A stretch of DNA of 49,014 nucleotides from Candidatus Helarchaeota archaeon (GCA_029838215.1 JALGVI010000009.1:1-49014), one strand, 5' to 3'. Positions 1-9,266 are shown, counted from the first letter of the stretch. Program-made: numbers and translations. Notes: a model not told the origin generated them from the letters alone.

Positions 1-918
1 AAGCGATTCCCTTTCTTTAAGGTATTGCTTCATCAGATGAATTTCTATAACGTGTATGAGAATTTTTCGATGTTTGAGCGGTTTGAAAGGAAAAAGAACA
101 TTAGGTCTGCGTTCTACTTGCTCCCTTCGGATTATGATGTCAAGAGAATTGAAGGCAAGGTCAAAAAACTCGATCGTTCGGGTTGGGATATTGGATTGCA
201 CGGCAGTTTTGGCACGCACGAAGACTTGGAAAAACTAAAGGACGAAAAGCAATTAATAGATGGTTTAATTGATGGTAATGTTCATGGTAACAGGTTTCAT
301 TTTTTGAAGTTTTCATATCCCGAGTCGTGGGGCATCTTAGAAAGGGCGGGTTTCGCGTATGATACTACTTGTGGTTCCAGCACGCACGTTGGCTTTCGAA
401 ATGGCTTTCCTTTCCCATTTTTTCCACCTTCAGATAATTGGGACACGCTGAGAATAGTTGAAATACCCTTACAAATCATGGATGCAACGCTCTGGACATA
501 TAAAAAATTCACGGAATCGGAAGCTCTTGAGTTTCTAAGGAAAAATTATTCGTTGATCAAGCAACAAAACGGAATGTTCTCGTTATTATGGCATTACGGA
601 GTCCTAAACATGAAGGGAGGACGAATTTATCCCGAAATCCTTGAATTTCTTGACACTTCTAAAGTTTTAACGGCACGAGAAATAGCAGATTGGTGGAATA
701 AAAGAAATGATTGCAATATCACGATAAATAAAAAACACTCGAGCCACGAAGTTCGCATTTATACGAGTGATGGAGATCTTGCGGGAATTGGACTTCAATT
801 GGTAACCGACTTAACAGTAAAAAAGTGTTCGTCTAACGTAAAAATAATGAACATGGAAAACAATATCGGGAAACTTCTCATTACGGGGAATTCCGAAGCA
901 CGAATCACGTTGGAATGA
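1..918 (+). CDS. Polysaccharide deacetylase-like protein, 5' end outside window
   Basis: The reading frame is open to the first base, so this is the C-terminal part (about 305 residues visible) of a longer protein. It resembles polysaccharide deacetylase (NodB-fold, carbohydrate esterase 4-like) proteins. Visible signatures are an internal DIGLHGS segment, which fits the family's metal-binding His strand, then G-N-RFHFLKFSYPESW, GFAYDTTCGSSTHVGFRNG, EIPLQIMDATLW, and a late LLWHYGVL that fits the second catalytic His. The N-terminal Asp-Asp motif expected in the family would lie upstream of the window. The last 80 or so residues (after WWNKRND) form an extra beta-rich tail. Such enzymes deacetylate or trim N-acetylated cell-surface sugars; the substrate is unknown. 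The first internal start-like codon (TTG at 25) is probably not the real start. The fold family is fairly secure, the function less so. Confidence 0.7.
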   Translation, partial: KRFPFFKVLLHQMNFYNVYENFSMFERFERKKNIRSAFYLLPSDYDVKRIEGKVKKLDRSGWDIGLHGSFGTHEDLEKLKDEKQLIDGLIDGNVHGNRFHFLKFSYPESWGILERAGFAYDTTCGSSTHVGFRNGFPFPFFPPSDNWDTLRIVEIPLQIMDATLWTYKKFTESEALEFLRKNYSLIKQQNGMFSLLWHYGVLNMKGGRIYPEILEFLDTSKVLTAREIADWWNKRNDCNITINKKHSSHEVRIYTSDGDLAGIGLQLVTDLTVKKCSSNVKIMNMENNIGKLLITGNSEARITLE

Positions 919-1038
919 AAAAACAATTACCTATAAGAGAATAAAAAATCAAATAATTTAAGAGATGAATTTTTCAGAAAAAAAATTGATCATTAATTAA
1001 TAATTAACCTTGATAAAAGATGAACACGGAGTGAAAAA

Positions 1039-2763
1039 ATGACAGAAGAGAATAATGGTTGCGAATATGACCATGAAAAGTTGTATAATTTTGATAATTA
1101 CGCACCTTGGGTACGTCCTGACAGACTTTGGTTCAAGAACATTCCCGATTTCATTCCAAAATCGATCAATTATCCTAAATTAAAGGGATTGTGGTGCCTT
1201 TTAAAAACCACGGCGAAAAAATTCCCTTACAATTGTGCAATTCTATATGAGCCTGACTCACCATTAGAACGAAAATACATGTACATGGAGTTTGATCATT
1301 GGGCAAACAAGTGTGCTAACATGTTATACAACTTGGGTGTAAAAGAAGGGAAAGGTGTCTTGGTTTTTACACCAAATAATCCTGAATTCATGTTCTCCTT
1401 GTTTGGTATTCTTCAGACTGGCGCGGCAATAGTTCCTTGCAATCCACTCTTGAAGAAGAAAGAAGTTTCTCATATCATCAGCAATTCTGAGATAACGGAT
1501 ACGGTAATCGTTCACCAGTCATTATTATCAACGATTAAAAGAGTCCGCAAATCCATTTCCATTCCAAACATCATTGTCATCCCCGGTGATAAGGAAGTAG
1601 ATCCCGAGTTCATGGATTTTAATAAGTTGATAAATGAAGCAGAACCCAAACCTCCAAAGATAAGCATAGATGTCAACAAGACCATTGCTGCCCTGATGTA
1701 CACGGGAGGTACGACAGGGTTACCGAAGGGAGTAATGCTCACTCATGATAATTTAATAAAAAACACGTTTCAAGCAGGTCTATTCTTGTATGACAAGCCA
1801 AAGACCTTGGATTTACTCGGAACGAGTGCTAATTTGGCGGTCTTGCCATTATGCCACATTTTCGGGCTATATCTTTCCTTTGCAACCACCGCAAGTGCTT
1901 ATCTCAATATCATGATGAAGTTCGATCCTGCTCGGGCATTACAAGTCATTGAAAAATACAAGCCTTTCATGATCAGTGGAGTGCCCACGCATTTCCAATT
2001 GCTTTCGACACCTCCAGAATTCAAAGATAGAGATATTTCGAGTTTAAAATTAATTACTTCTGCAGGAGCAGCCCTTGCACCAGCCATTGCAAAAAAATAT
2101 GAAGCAAAAGATGTTGTCGTAAAGATGGGCTATGGACTTACGGAATGTTCGCCAGCCACGCACCTCCAACCCGAGTGGTTGAAATACAATTCTGAAAGCA
2201 TTGGGGTTCCCATTCTTGATACCGATGCCAAAATCGTGGACCCAACAAATTATGAAAGAGAGACAGAAATAGGTCAAGCCGGAGAATTGTTGATTCGTGG
2301 TCCACAAACGATGAAGGGTTATTGGAGGAATGAGGAGGCAACAAAGTCGGTGATTTTAAAGGATGGTTGGCTACGCACCGGAGATATCGCAAGAATGGAT
2401 GAAAATGGTTATTTTTACATTGTTGGTCGAAGCAAGGAACAAATCAAGTATAAGGGATATCGCATTCTTCCATTCGAAGTCGAGACCACGCTTTTCGAAC
2501 ATCCTGCGGTTGCGGATTGTGCAGTCATTGGCATTCCCGATGAAAACGTTGGCGAAATCATTCGAGCATTTATAAAATTAAAGCCGGAATTCAAGGGAAA
2601 AATCACCGAACAAGAAATCATCGAGTGGGCAAAAGAAAACATGGCGGGTTACAAATGGCCGAGGCAAGTAGAGTTCATCAGCTCCATCCCAAAAAGCCCT
2701 GTTGGAAAAACATTACGCCGTGGACTTCGAGAAAAAGCCTTGAAAGAGATTTCCAAGCAATAA
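1039..2763 (+). CDS. AMP-forming acyl-CoA ligase (long-chain fatty-acid-CoA ligase type)
   Basis: This 574-residue protein is a complete member of the ANL superfamily, which activates a carboxylic acid to an acyl-adenylate and then to an acyl-CoA. The ATP-binding loop YTGGTTGLPKGV is at residues 221-232. It is followed by the YGLTEC adenylate motif, the hinge region WLRTGDIARMDENGYFYIVG, and the C-terminal catalytic Lys region SPVGKTLRR. No signal peptide or membrane span is evident, so it is cytoplasmic. The ATG at 1039 is preceded by GGAG at 7 nt. The length is normal for fatty-acyl-CoA or medium-chain ligases; the chain-length preference cannot be read. A possible sterol-carrier-like lipid-binding gene lies convergently just downstream, which would fit lipid or fatty-acid handling. 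A T-rich tract follows the stop. Confidence 0.9.
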   Translation: MTEENNGCEYDHEKLYNFDNYAPWVRPDRLWFKNIPDFIPKSINYPKLKGLWCLLKTTAKKFPYNCAILYEPDSPLERKYMYMEFDHWANKCANMLYNLGVKEGKGVLVFTPNNPEFMFSLFGILQTGAAIVPCNPLLKKKEVSHIISNSEITDTVIVHQSLLSTIKRVRKSISIPNIIVIPGDKEVDPEFMDFNKLINEAEPKPPKISIDVNKTIAALMYTGGTTGLPKGVMLTHDNLIKNTFQAGLFLYDKPKTLDLLGTSANLAVLPLCHIFGLYLSFATTASAYLNIMMKFDPARALQVIEKYKPFMISGVPTHFQLLSTPPEFKDRDISSLKLITSAGAALAPAIAKKYEAKDVVVKMGYGLTECSPATHLQPEWLKYNSESIGVPILDTDAKIVDPTNYERETEIGQAGELLIRGPQTMKGYWRNEEATKSVILKDGWLRTGDIARMDENGYFYIVGRSKEQIKYKGYRILPFEVETTLFEHPAVADCAVIGIPDENVGEIIRAFIKLKPEFKGKITEQEIIEWAKENMAGYKWPRQVEFISSIPKSPVGKTLRRGLREKALKEISKQ

Positions 2764-2779
2764 TTTCTTTTTTTTATTT
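2764..2779 (+). terminator. T-rich tract after acyl-CoA ligase gene
   Basis: Immediately after the TAA stop there is a run of almost only T. Archaeal termination often occurs at such oligo-T stretches without a hairpin. The next gene is on the opposite strand, so termination here is expected. The call rests on composition and position only. Confidence 0.45.
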
Positions 2780-2806
2780 CACTTGAGAGATATCAAGCAC
2801 GGCATA

Positions 2807-3241
2807 TCAGTCTTCAAGATCCTTTAGATCTTTTTCTTTTAGGCATCTTAATAGAGCTCCCGTGAGCAGTAGTTTGGATATCCTTCGCTTCCCCGAGATT
2901 TTCAAACCACCGAGAATGGACTTTAACGTGCTCATTTGCCAAGATGAAAATTCAAAAAATTTACTCAATGGAGCATACATCTCGAGGTGGGGATTCTCAA
3001 TCTTTCCCCTGCTGAATTCATACGTGCCTTTCTGCGGGTCGAATACAATGCCAATCGTGCCCACGATCTTACTCTTGTCATATTTCTCATCGGTAAGAGA
3101 AAGATTTAGCCGCAGATCTGCTTTTTTTATTTTTTCTCTCCATTTTGGATGTCTCATCTTTTCTTTTAAAATGTCCTTGAGGCTTTTTTCCAAAGAATTA
3201 ATCATGTTTTCGTTCGGATTCCAATCACTCAAAAGAAACAC
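2807..3241 (-). CDS. Small protein, possibly SCP2 sterol-carrier-like
   Basis: This 144-residue soluble protein has no membrane span. The middle and C-terminal parts (VGTIGIVFDPQKGTYEF, then PHLEMYAPLSKFFEF, then LKSILGGLKISGKRR) have the layout of SCP2-like lipid-binding domains: a beta-sheet followed by a loop of the 'GKLKISGD' type near the end. The match is by eye and weak. The neighbour, transcribed convergently, is a fatty-acyl-CoA ligase, which would suit an acyl-CoA or lipid-binding role. The start at 3241 is an ATG; no strong Shine-Dalgarno signal was seen. It could equally be an unrelated small alpha/beta protein. Confidence 0.5.
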   Translation of the reverse strand: MFLLSDWNPNENMINSLEKSLKDILKEKMRHPKWREKIKKADLRLNLSLTDEKYDKSKIVGTIGIVFDPQKGTYEFSRGKIENPHLEMYAPLSKFFEFSSWQMSTLKSILGGLKISGKRRISKLLLTGALLRCLKEKDLKDLED

Positions 3242-3461
3242 ACCACATCTTTCTATCGTATTTTCAGATGCTAATCAGATGGATAATCTTTAAAGAATTT
3301 CCTTAAGAAAAGCACTAATCAAATAACGACTCATAATACTTAACTTAATAAATATCAAGTTCAAAATCCAATCAAAAATAAAAGATTTAAGAAATCATGC
3401 ATTTTTCCGGTATTTATTAAAAACCAGTCATGAAGGGCTAATTTCGTGGAGAGTTCATGAG

Positions 3462-5330
3462 ATGGAAGAAGACGAAATAGAAATGTATCTGGACATCTTA
3501 AGAGAATCCTCGACACCATTTGACCGATTCGTTTCTCATGGTCATACAAAAGATCCATTAGAAATGGACATAGAACGTCCTCGTGCACAAGCAGAACGGA
3601 TTGTTAATCGGGCCTTGAGATCTACCTTAAATGATAGGAGGGCACGATTTTGTCCGATTGTTGGTGCAGCAGGGACAGGTAAGACGCATTATTATTGGGT
3701 ATTGCAGGACCGTGAGGAAACAAAGGAAGGCGAGAAATGGGCAGTGGTGTACGTGCCATCACCTCCCGCTCAAGTTCGACTCTTGTTGCACATTTACACT
3801 TGTCTCGTCGATGAATTGGCGCCCCGCGGCTTGTTGAAGGACATATCTAAAAAAATCGTTGATAAATACAAGCCGGGCTTCCTGACAGGAATGAAAAAAG
3901 TCATTGAAAATGCCACGAGAGAGAACCCGGGTGTTAGCGGTGATGTTGTTCGGGCTTTGATCACGTATGAGATGTCAGATTCACGGAGAAAACGACGGTT
4001 TGCAGAAAAATGGTTATTAGGAGAGCCATTATCGGAAGAAGAGCTTGAATTGGCGCAATTAAATTCCGTGATTGAAGATGATGATGTCTGCCTGGCAACC
4101 ATAAAATTATTTGCACAATATAGCCCTCGCGTGTTGATTTTTTATTTTGATGAATTAGAAATTCCATACAGGACGTTTGGTGAAGAAGCGGAAATTAGCT
4201 TGCTGGAAACGATCAAGCGAATATATAACGAAATCCCAAACATATTGATTATCACGGCCTGTTTAGACACGGTATGGGAGAGAATTTATGAGAATAAGCC
4301 TGATCGTCCTGCTTTGGCGGATGCCGCCTTGAAAGGTAGGATGGAAACGGTTGCGGTTCTCAAGCCTTTTACCGTCGAAGACGTGGAAATTTTTTATAAG
4401 AGAGCCATGAAGTATTTTTGGGAGAATGAGAAGAACATGGCTGCACCTGCGGATCCCTTGTTTCCACTAAATGAGGATATATTCAAGAAGATTCATGAAA
4501 GAAGCCGCGGTAATCCCCGCGATTCCATCAAAATTATTCGAGATTACCTCGATAAGGTGTTGTTCGGGGAGGAAGGAGTAGAAATTAGCCGTGAAGAGAT
4601 TGCAACATTTGAAACGGAAGAGGTTCCTGCGAGTTCTGCACCAGTTGAAATCACGGTTACTGAAGAAATCATAGAAGAAACAGAAAAAACGACAACAAAA
4701 CCAGTAACAGAACAGCAAACATCGGTCAAGGTCGAAACATCCAATGCAACTGTTGAGGAAGAACTTCCTTCAGAAAAGCTCAAGAAGACACTCGTTCAAG
4801 TTGCAATAGAGGAGGATGATTACGTCATTGAGGTCACGCCTTCTGCAGTTACGGGTGCCGCCACGGATAGCATAAACATCCTGAGTAAAAAGCTGGGAGA
4901 AGAGATAGAAATTAAGATTGGGAGTTCCTTTACTTTTAAAGGCAGGTCGAAAAATATCGGTGCGGAGATAATTAAGGGTGATCTCCACATAGCATTGGAT
5001 GTTCCCTCGGTCAAGAGTTTTGATAGGAGTGGAGGCGTGGCAGCATTTTATGCTATCACTCGTTGTAGAGATGGAATTGAGTCAGGAACATATCAAAAAG
5101 CCATCCTGATAGTTCCTCGAGGAACCGGTGGTGCAAAATATTCTTCGGTTCGTGATTCGAATAAGGAAAACATCACGGTCATAGAAATAAATCAAAAAGA
5201 AGCCGAGCAACTGATTGCCCTTTCAAAGAGCGAGCCTTCAGAAAAGGGATTAGAAATTGCAAGCGTCGTTTTTCCAGAATTGAAGAAAGAAGAAGCAGAA
5301 ACATCCGAAGAAACTGGCACTCAAGAATGA
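3462..5330 (+). CDS. AAA-type P-loop ATPase with unassigned C-terminal domain
   Basis: This 622-residue protein starts at an ATG placed 10 nt after GGAG. Residues 40-390 form an AAA/ORC-like or STAND-like ATPase: Walker A GAAGTGKT at 68-75, Walker B LIFYFDEL at 225-232, a sensor-like IITACLDTVW near 262, and an RGNPRDSIKIIRDYL sensor-2-like helix near 350. Residues 395-460 are a Glu/Thr-rich low-complexity linker. Residues 460-600 form a second alpha/beta domain, with strands such as DLHIALDVP and KAILIVPRG, that I do not recognise; it has a faint flavour of a nuclease-like fold but no readable catalytic signature. Its role may be in DNA or protein remodelling. It appears to be a single-gene unit, convergent with iorB. 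Confidence 0.7.
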   Translation: MEEDEIEMYLDILRESSTPFDRFVSHGHTKDPLEMDIERPRAQAERIVNRALRSTLNDRRARFCPIVGAAGTGKTHYYWVLQDREETKEGEKWAVVYVPSPPAQVRLLLHIYTCLVDELAPRGLLKDISKKIVDKYKPGFLTGMKKVIENATRENPGVSGDVVRALITYEMSDSRRKRRFAEKWLLGEPLSEEELELAQLNSVIEDDDVCLATIKLFAQYSPRVLIFYFDELEIPYRTFGEEAEISLLETIKRIYNEIPNILIITACLDTVWERIYENKPDRPALADAALKGRMETVAVLKPFTVEDVEIFYKRAMKYFWENEKNMAAPADPLFPLNEDIFKKIHERSRGNPRDSIKIIRDYLDKVLFGEEGVEISREEIATFETEEVPASSAPVEITVTEEIIEETEKTTTKPVTEQQTSVKVETSNATVEEELPSEKLKKTLVQVAIEEDDYVIEVTPSAVTGAATDSINILSKKLGEEIEIKIGSSFTFKGRSKNIGAEIIKGDLHIALDVPSVKSFDRSGGVAAFYAITRCRDGIESGTYQKAILIVPRGTGGAKYSSVRDSNKENITVIEINQKEAEQLIALSKSEPSEKGLEIASVVFPELKKEEAETSEETGTQE

Positions 5331-5364
5331 ATTTCAATGTAGAAAAAATGAATTGAAATCGGTG

Positions 5365-6012
5365 TCAAAAACCTGCGGCTTTTTTACCTTTTTCATATCC
5401 TGTCATTAGAGCCTTTTCGTTTTCTTCAAATGCTCTTGACCATTGTTGCTTAAGGGTTTTCTTCATTGCATCCAATGGAACCGGAAAGTTGGGATCCACG
5501 CCCATTGCAAAGCCGATGAGGACAATGTTCATGCGATCAAATCGCCCGAAGAGGTCCTTTGCGATCATGTTTGCATTCAACGTGAATATGTTTTTAGAGA
5601 AATCCTTGAGAGAAGCCATCCATTCTTCTTGCGAGGGGTATTTTACGCCACTAAAGATGTGATCGGAGGAAGGCATCGTATATTCGTTGACGATGACGAT
5701 GGTATTCTCGTTTAGGTATAAAGAATTTCGCAATCCTTCAAGAGGTTCGCTGAAGATCGCCATGTGTGCCATTCCCGTTCCAACGGTTCCTGCGTAGATC
5801 TTGGAGCGTTCACCCGTGATGTCTTCATCACCTGGTTCAGGGATGCCATATCGAACCGTTGCGGTTACCGAGCCTTCCCTCATGGTGGCACCGCGGGTTT
5901 CGGTTCCATTCACGTGAAGATTTGCTTCGATGCCTGCAATTTTTAGGAGTTGGGCGAGAGTCACGATACCCTGCCCACCTACGCCACTACATACAATATC
6001 GTACTTTTTCAT
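5365..6012 (-). CDS. iorB: Indolepyruvate ferredoxin oxidoreductase, beta subunit
   Basis: This 215-residue gamma-type pyruvate:ferredoxin oxidoreductase domain partners IorA. The enzyme oxidatively decarboxylates aryl-pyruvates from aromatic amino-acid transamination to aryl-acetyl-CoA, reducing ferredoxin. The N-terminal SGVGGQGIVTLAQLL and the GTETRGATMREGSV segment are characteristic of IorB and related KorC/PorG subunits. The ATG at 6012 is preceded by GGTG with 5 nt spacing. It lies 9 nt downstream of iorA and is surely co-transcribed. The length is near the usual 200 residues. The products can feed ADP-forming acyl-CoA ligases; one alpha-type homologue lies at 20890-22350. Confidence 0.92.
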   Translation of the reverse strand: MKKYDIVCSGVGGQGIVTLAQLLKIAGIEANLHVNGTETRGATMREGSVTATVRYGIPEPGDEDITGERSKIYAGTVGTGMAHMAIFSEPLEGLRNSLYLNENTIVIVNEYTMPSSDHIFSGVKYPSQEEWMASLKDFSKNIFTLNANMIAKDLFGRFDRMNIVLIGFAMGVDPNFPVPLDAMKKTLKQQWSRAFEENEKALMTGYEKGKKAAGF

Positions 6013-6021
6013 GTCAACACC

Positions 6022-7998
6022 TCAAATCTGCGGTCTTATTAGAACCGTTTCTACAATTGCACCGTTGGGACATACATCCTTGCAAACTCCGCAATTGGTG
6101 CATTTTGCCTCTTCAATGTAGTAATATTCAACGCCGTTTTCATCCTTATCTTGCCGAATGGCAACGCATCCAAAGACTTTCGTGCATTCATCGCATCGTT
6201 CACATCGCTCGGGAATGATTTGATATCGGAATTCAATTTCTTCAGGGAGTTTGGCGCGTCTTCTTCGTCTATCAACTTGAATATTGCATTCACGCGTAGA
6301 AATCACGACTTTTGGACCTTTATTCTTTGGATTCAAGCAATCAAGAAACACTTTTTGCAGCGTTTTGATTCGATATGCGTCGACGACCTTGATGTATTTC
6401 ACGCCCATGGACCTGCAAATATCGTATAATTTAATTGGGTCCATTTCTTCTCCAAGGCTATTCACGCCCGTATGTGGCAATGGTTGATGCCCGGTTAAAG
6501 CCGTCCATCGATTATCCATGATTATTAACGTGATGTCGGCATTTGAGTATATGGCATTCAAGAGAGCAGGCATTCCAGAGTGGAAGAACGTTGAATCCCC
6601 AATAAAGGCAAAGATAGGTTGATCGGAAGTATTTATTCGATGGGCAAGACCCTGACCGATTCCAACGCCTGATGACATGCAGATTAAATAGTCTCCCATG
6701 GAAAGTGGAGGTGCTGCCGCAAGAGCATAACATCCGATGTCATCACCAATTACTGCTTTATCGGAAATACCGGCATCATTAAGTGTCTTTTTGAGAGCAT
6801 AAACAGTCGCACGATGTGGACAACCCGCACAAAATGAAGCCATCCGTTGTGCCAGTCCACCTTTTACTTTAGAATACTTATTTGTAATGGTTGAAATATC
6901 GATTTTTGGTTTTGCATCGGGCAGGACTTTCATTATTGCTTTCGTCACGATATCATGATTGAATTCTCCTGAAATGGGAAGAACCCCGCGTTTATAGATA
7001 TCCTTTCCATAAATTTCGAGCTTGATGCCGGCATCAAAAAGCACGCGTTTAATTGAATCTTCGAGAAAAGGGTCCATTTCTTCGACAACAATGATTTTAT
7101 CTAAATTCGAGCTGAAGTCGACAACGGTTTTTTCGGCAATTGGAAATTGAATGCCAAGCCGCAGTATGGGAATATCATCAAGTTCTAATAGGTTACAGGC
7201 TTCAAGAACGTAACCATATGACATGCCACCCGTGATTATTCCGACTTTGGCACTTTCGGCACCAGGGACGATCTTGTTCAGTCCTGCTTCATTTTTTTCA
7301 GCCCACTTTTTTGCTTTTTTCAAGCGCTTATGAAGGCGACGGTGATTTTCGAGTCCAATTGCCTGTGCTTGAATGTATCTAGATTTTGCAGACTTGAATT
7401 TGCCCACGGGAGAGACATTTGACAATGCCTCAAGAGAGCCCAGTTCAATATCACCCATTGAATGAGCAAGACGAGTGTTAAAATTAAACAGAACAGCCAG
7501 ATCCCATTTTTTTGACATTGCTACGGCATGTATCATGAAATCTTTTGCTTCTTGAATTCCAGAAGGTTCGAAAATGGGAAGACCCATGTGTCGAGCAATA
7601 TCCCTGTTATCAGCTTCATTGGTGCTTGAAATCAAACCGGGATCTCCGGCATGAACGATGACAAGTGAGCCAGGTTTAGTACCTGCATAATTTGAACATT
7701 GTACTATGTCGGCAGCTACATTTAACCCCAACATTTTAAAACAGACAATTGAATTGGCACCACCCCATGCACCTCCCCAAGCGCACGCGCTTGCAACGGC
7801 TTCATTTGCAGAATATTCAAAGTAAATTTCGGGTATTTCCTTGGATACTTCCATGAAAGCATCAGCAACTTCTGATGCGGGAGCACCCGGATAAGTCGTG
7901 ACAAAGTTTACCCCTGCTTCTAAACCTCCACGAACAATGGCTTCATCTCCAAGTGTCAATATCCGTTTTCCCGGTGCATCTAACATTAATTTTTTCAT
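6022..7998 (-). CDS. iorA: Indolepyruvate ferredoxin oxidoreductase, alpha subunit
   Basis: This large subunit of about 658 residues carries the thiamine diphosphate site and iron-sulfur clusters. The N-terminal domain shows GDEAIVRGGLEAGV and TTYPGAPASEV. The central part has FCAGCPHR and the cofactor-binding DDIGCYAL and GDSTFFHSGMPALLNA motifs. The C-terminus has two ferredoxin-type clusters (CERCDECTKVFGC and CTNCGVCKDVCPNGA). An upstream in-frame ATG exists at 8010, but GGTG placed 5 nt before the ATG at 7998 supports the shorter start (MKKLMLDAPGK). The domain order is that of archaeal IorA, and it forms an operon with iorB. The role is fermentation of aromatic amino acids or its reverse. 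Confidence 0.95.
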   Translation of the reverse strand: MKKLMLDAPGKRILTLGDEAIVRGGLEAGVNFVTTYPGAPASEVADAFMEVSKEIPEIYFEYSANEAVASACAWGGAWGGANSIVCFKMLGLNVAADIVQCSNYAGTKPGSLVIVHAGDPGLISSTNEADNRDIARHMGLPIFEPSGIQEAKDFMIHAVAMSKKWDLAVLFNFNTRLAHSMGDIELGSLEALSNVSPVGKFKSAKSRYIQAQAIGLENHRRLHKRLKKAKKWAEKNEAGLNKIVPGAESAKVGIITGGMSYGYVLEACNLLELDDIPILRLGIQFPIAEKTVVDFSSNLDKIIVVEEMDPFLEDSIKRVLFDAGIKLEIYGKDIYKRGVLPISGEFNHDIVTKAIMKVLPDAKPKIDISTITNKYSKVKGGLAQRMASFCAGCPHRATVYALKKTLNDAGISDKAVIGDDIGCYALAAAPPLSMGDYLICMSSGVGIGQGLAHRINTSDQPIFAFIGDSTFFHSGMPALLNAIYSNADITLIIMDNRWTALTGHQPLPHTGVNSLGEEMDPIKLYDICRSMGVKYIKVVDAYRIKTLQKVFLDCLNPKNKGPKVVISTRECNIQVDRRRRRAKLPEEIEFRYQIIPERCERCDECTKVFGCVAIRQDKDENGVEYYYIEEAKCTNCGVCKDVCPNGAIVETVLIRPQI

Positions 7999-8010
7999 GA
8001 TTTCACCCAT

Positions 8011-8728
8011 TTTTAACCATGTGTTGATAATAACTCGTAATCGTGGTCGCTGTAAGAAAATCTCATCAATATTACATCAATAATTTACAAAGAAGTTCTT
8101 ATTCTTCATAATATGAAACAAATTTAAAAATGATTCGTCAAGCTTTTCATCTCTTTTCAAGCAATTTCGATAGTTTCGGGCAAGATTGATTGATATTTTT
8201 CTTCCGTGCTGGTTTGAAGATCTTTTCGAGTAATTTTACATCGGCACGATTGGAATTTAACAATAATGAATTTTTAAGATGCATTTTCGACTGGAATTTC
8301 ATCCGACAATGGAAGTATAATGACGAAAAATGCATGATTTTGATTTTCCACTAAATTTCATGATATAGAAAAAAAAAATCATTAAAAAAAGCACTTTGAA
8401 TAAATGACATAGTCCGAAGAGATTCATCACATCAGTTCCACTCAAGCAAATCAGAGGATTTCGAAAGGGATTTCAAGCTCAGCATGTAATTTTTATTAAT
8501 TGTGGCAAATCTTTTGAATTTTTTCGCGTAATCAGGTGAGAATGGTGTTTTTCTTAAGAGCAATTCAGCCGTTTACTCAATTTGTTAAACGAAGTTCTTA
8601 GGAAAATATAAAAATATAAGAAAGAAGAGAAATAAAAGAAACTGAAATTCGCTTTATGACTTTACGCCGAAGTCATCAAGTCAAATACAAACGTAAAAAG
8701 ACGAGAAATACACTCTCCCAAGAAGGAG
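8011..8728. other. Gene-poor 0.7-kb intergenic region
   Basis: This AT-rich region lies between the divergent iorA and E2 genes. The open frames in it (for example 8147-8335 minus and a 32-codon basic frame from 8656 plus) have no recognisable similarity or convincing ribosome-binding site, and I do not call them. Nothing resembling tRNA, a repeat array or a ubiquitin-like small gene was found. It presumably holds both promoters; the best TATA-like stretch for the E2 side is noted separately. Confidence 0.5.
8604..8618 (+). promoter_or_regulatory. Possible TATA element upstream of E2 gene
   Basis: A run of the form AAATATAAAAATATA lies about 115-125 nt upstream of the E2 reading frame, in the only strongly TATA-like part of the proximal region. 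Transcription starting about 25 nt downstream would give a leader of roughly 90 nt. It was assigned by composition only. Confidence 0.3.
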
Positions 8729-9247
8729 TTGATAAAAATTCGAGAAGAAGTTGATTATACAGAAGCTGTTAACGAATTCAAGAATGACGATACCGTGAAA
8801 ATCGAACCGTGGGTTGATAGACTCGATCATCTGCGAGTGACGATTACAGGAATCAAGAATACACCCTATGATAAGGGTAAATTTGTTTTTGAGATAAAAA
8901 TGCCCTCAAATTATCCTTATGCTCCACCATACTGTTATTGTCAAACTTTGATTTGGCATCCAAACATTGACCCATCAGTACCACCTGGAAAAACAAACAT
9001 CTGCTTAGATTTGATCAATCCGGACCTGATCGGAAAGGTCGATGCTGCTTCAGGTGCAAGTGGATGGACACCTTCGAAAACCCTTATCAATGTCATTGAG
9101 GCTCTCAAGGGAATGATTCATTGCCAGGCTCCGTTCTTCAACCCTGCTGATCCCCTGAATCACAAGGCGGGTGAACAGGCTCAAAAAAACCCGAAGAAGT
9201 TCGCTGCAGAAGCTCGCAAGTGGACGGAAAAATACGCAAAAAGATAA
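8729..9247 (+). CDS. Ubiquitin-conjugating enzyme (E2) fold protein
   Basis: This 172-residue protein has a UBC fold: an N-terminal helix, a four-strand sheet (LRVTITGI, GKFVFEIKMP), then YPYAPPYCYC, the HPN motif (His77-Pro-Asn79) and the catalytic-type cysteine in NICLDL (Cys92). Then come W113-T-P, matching the conserved Trp-Ser-Pro of E2s, and the C-terminal helices. E2s carry a ubiquitin-like modifier as a thioester and pass it to targets. HPN-to-Cys spacing is longer than in standard E2s (13 versus 8) and about 13 extra residues sit between Cys and Trp. The frame begins with TTG at 8729 directly abutting GGAG; GGAG to ATT at 8738 is 9 nt, so an ATT start is possible. A JAMM isopeptidase gene follows after 19 nt. 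No E1 or ubiquitin gene is in the window. Confidence 0.9.
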   Translation: MIKIREEVDYTEAVNEFKNDDTVKIEPWVDRLDHLRVTITGIKNTPYDKGKFVFEIKMPSNYPYAPPYCYCQTLIWHPNIDPSVPPGKTNICLDLINPDLIGKVDAASGASGWTPSKTLINVIEALKGMIHCQAPFFNPADPLNHKAGEQAQKNPKKFAAEARKWTEKYAKR

Positions 9248-9266
9248 AGCAGGTGGGGATGGAATC

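Noticed and set aside
8147..8335. 62-codon minus frame in the iorA-E2 gap
   Set aside because: No Shine-Dalgarno, no similarity, AT-biased chance composition.
8656..8754. 32-codon basic frame overlapping the E2 start
   Set aside because: Short, no ribosome-binding site, overlaps the conserved E2 gene; not a ubiquitin-like protein.
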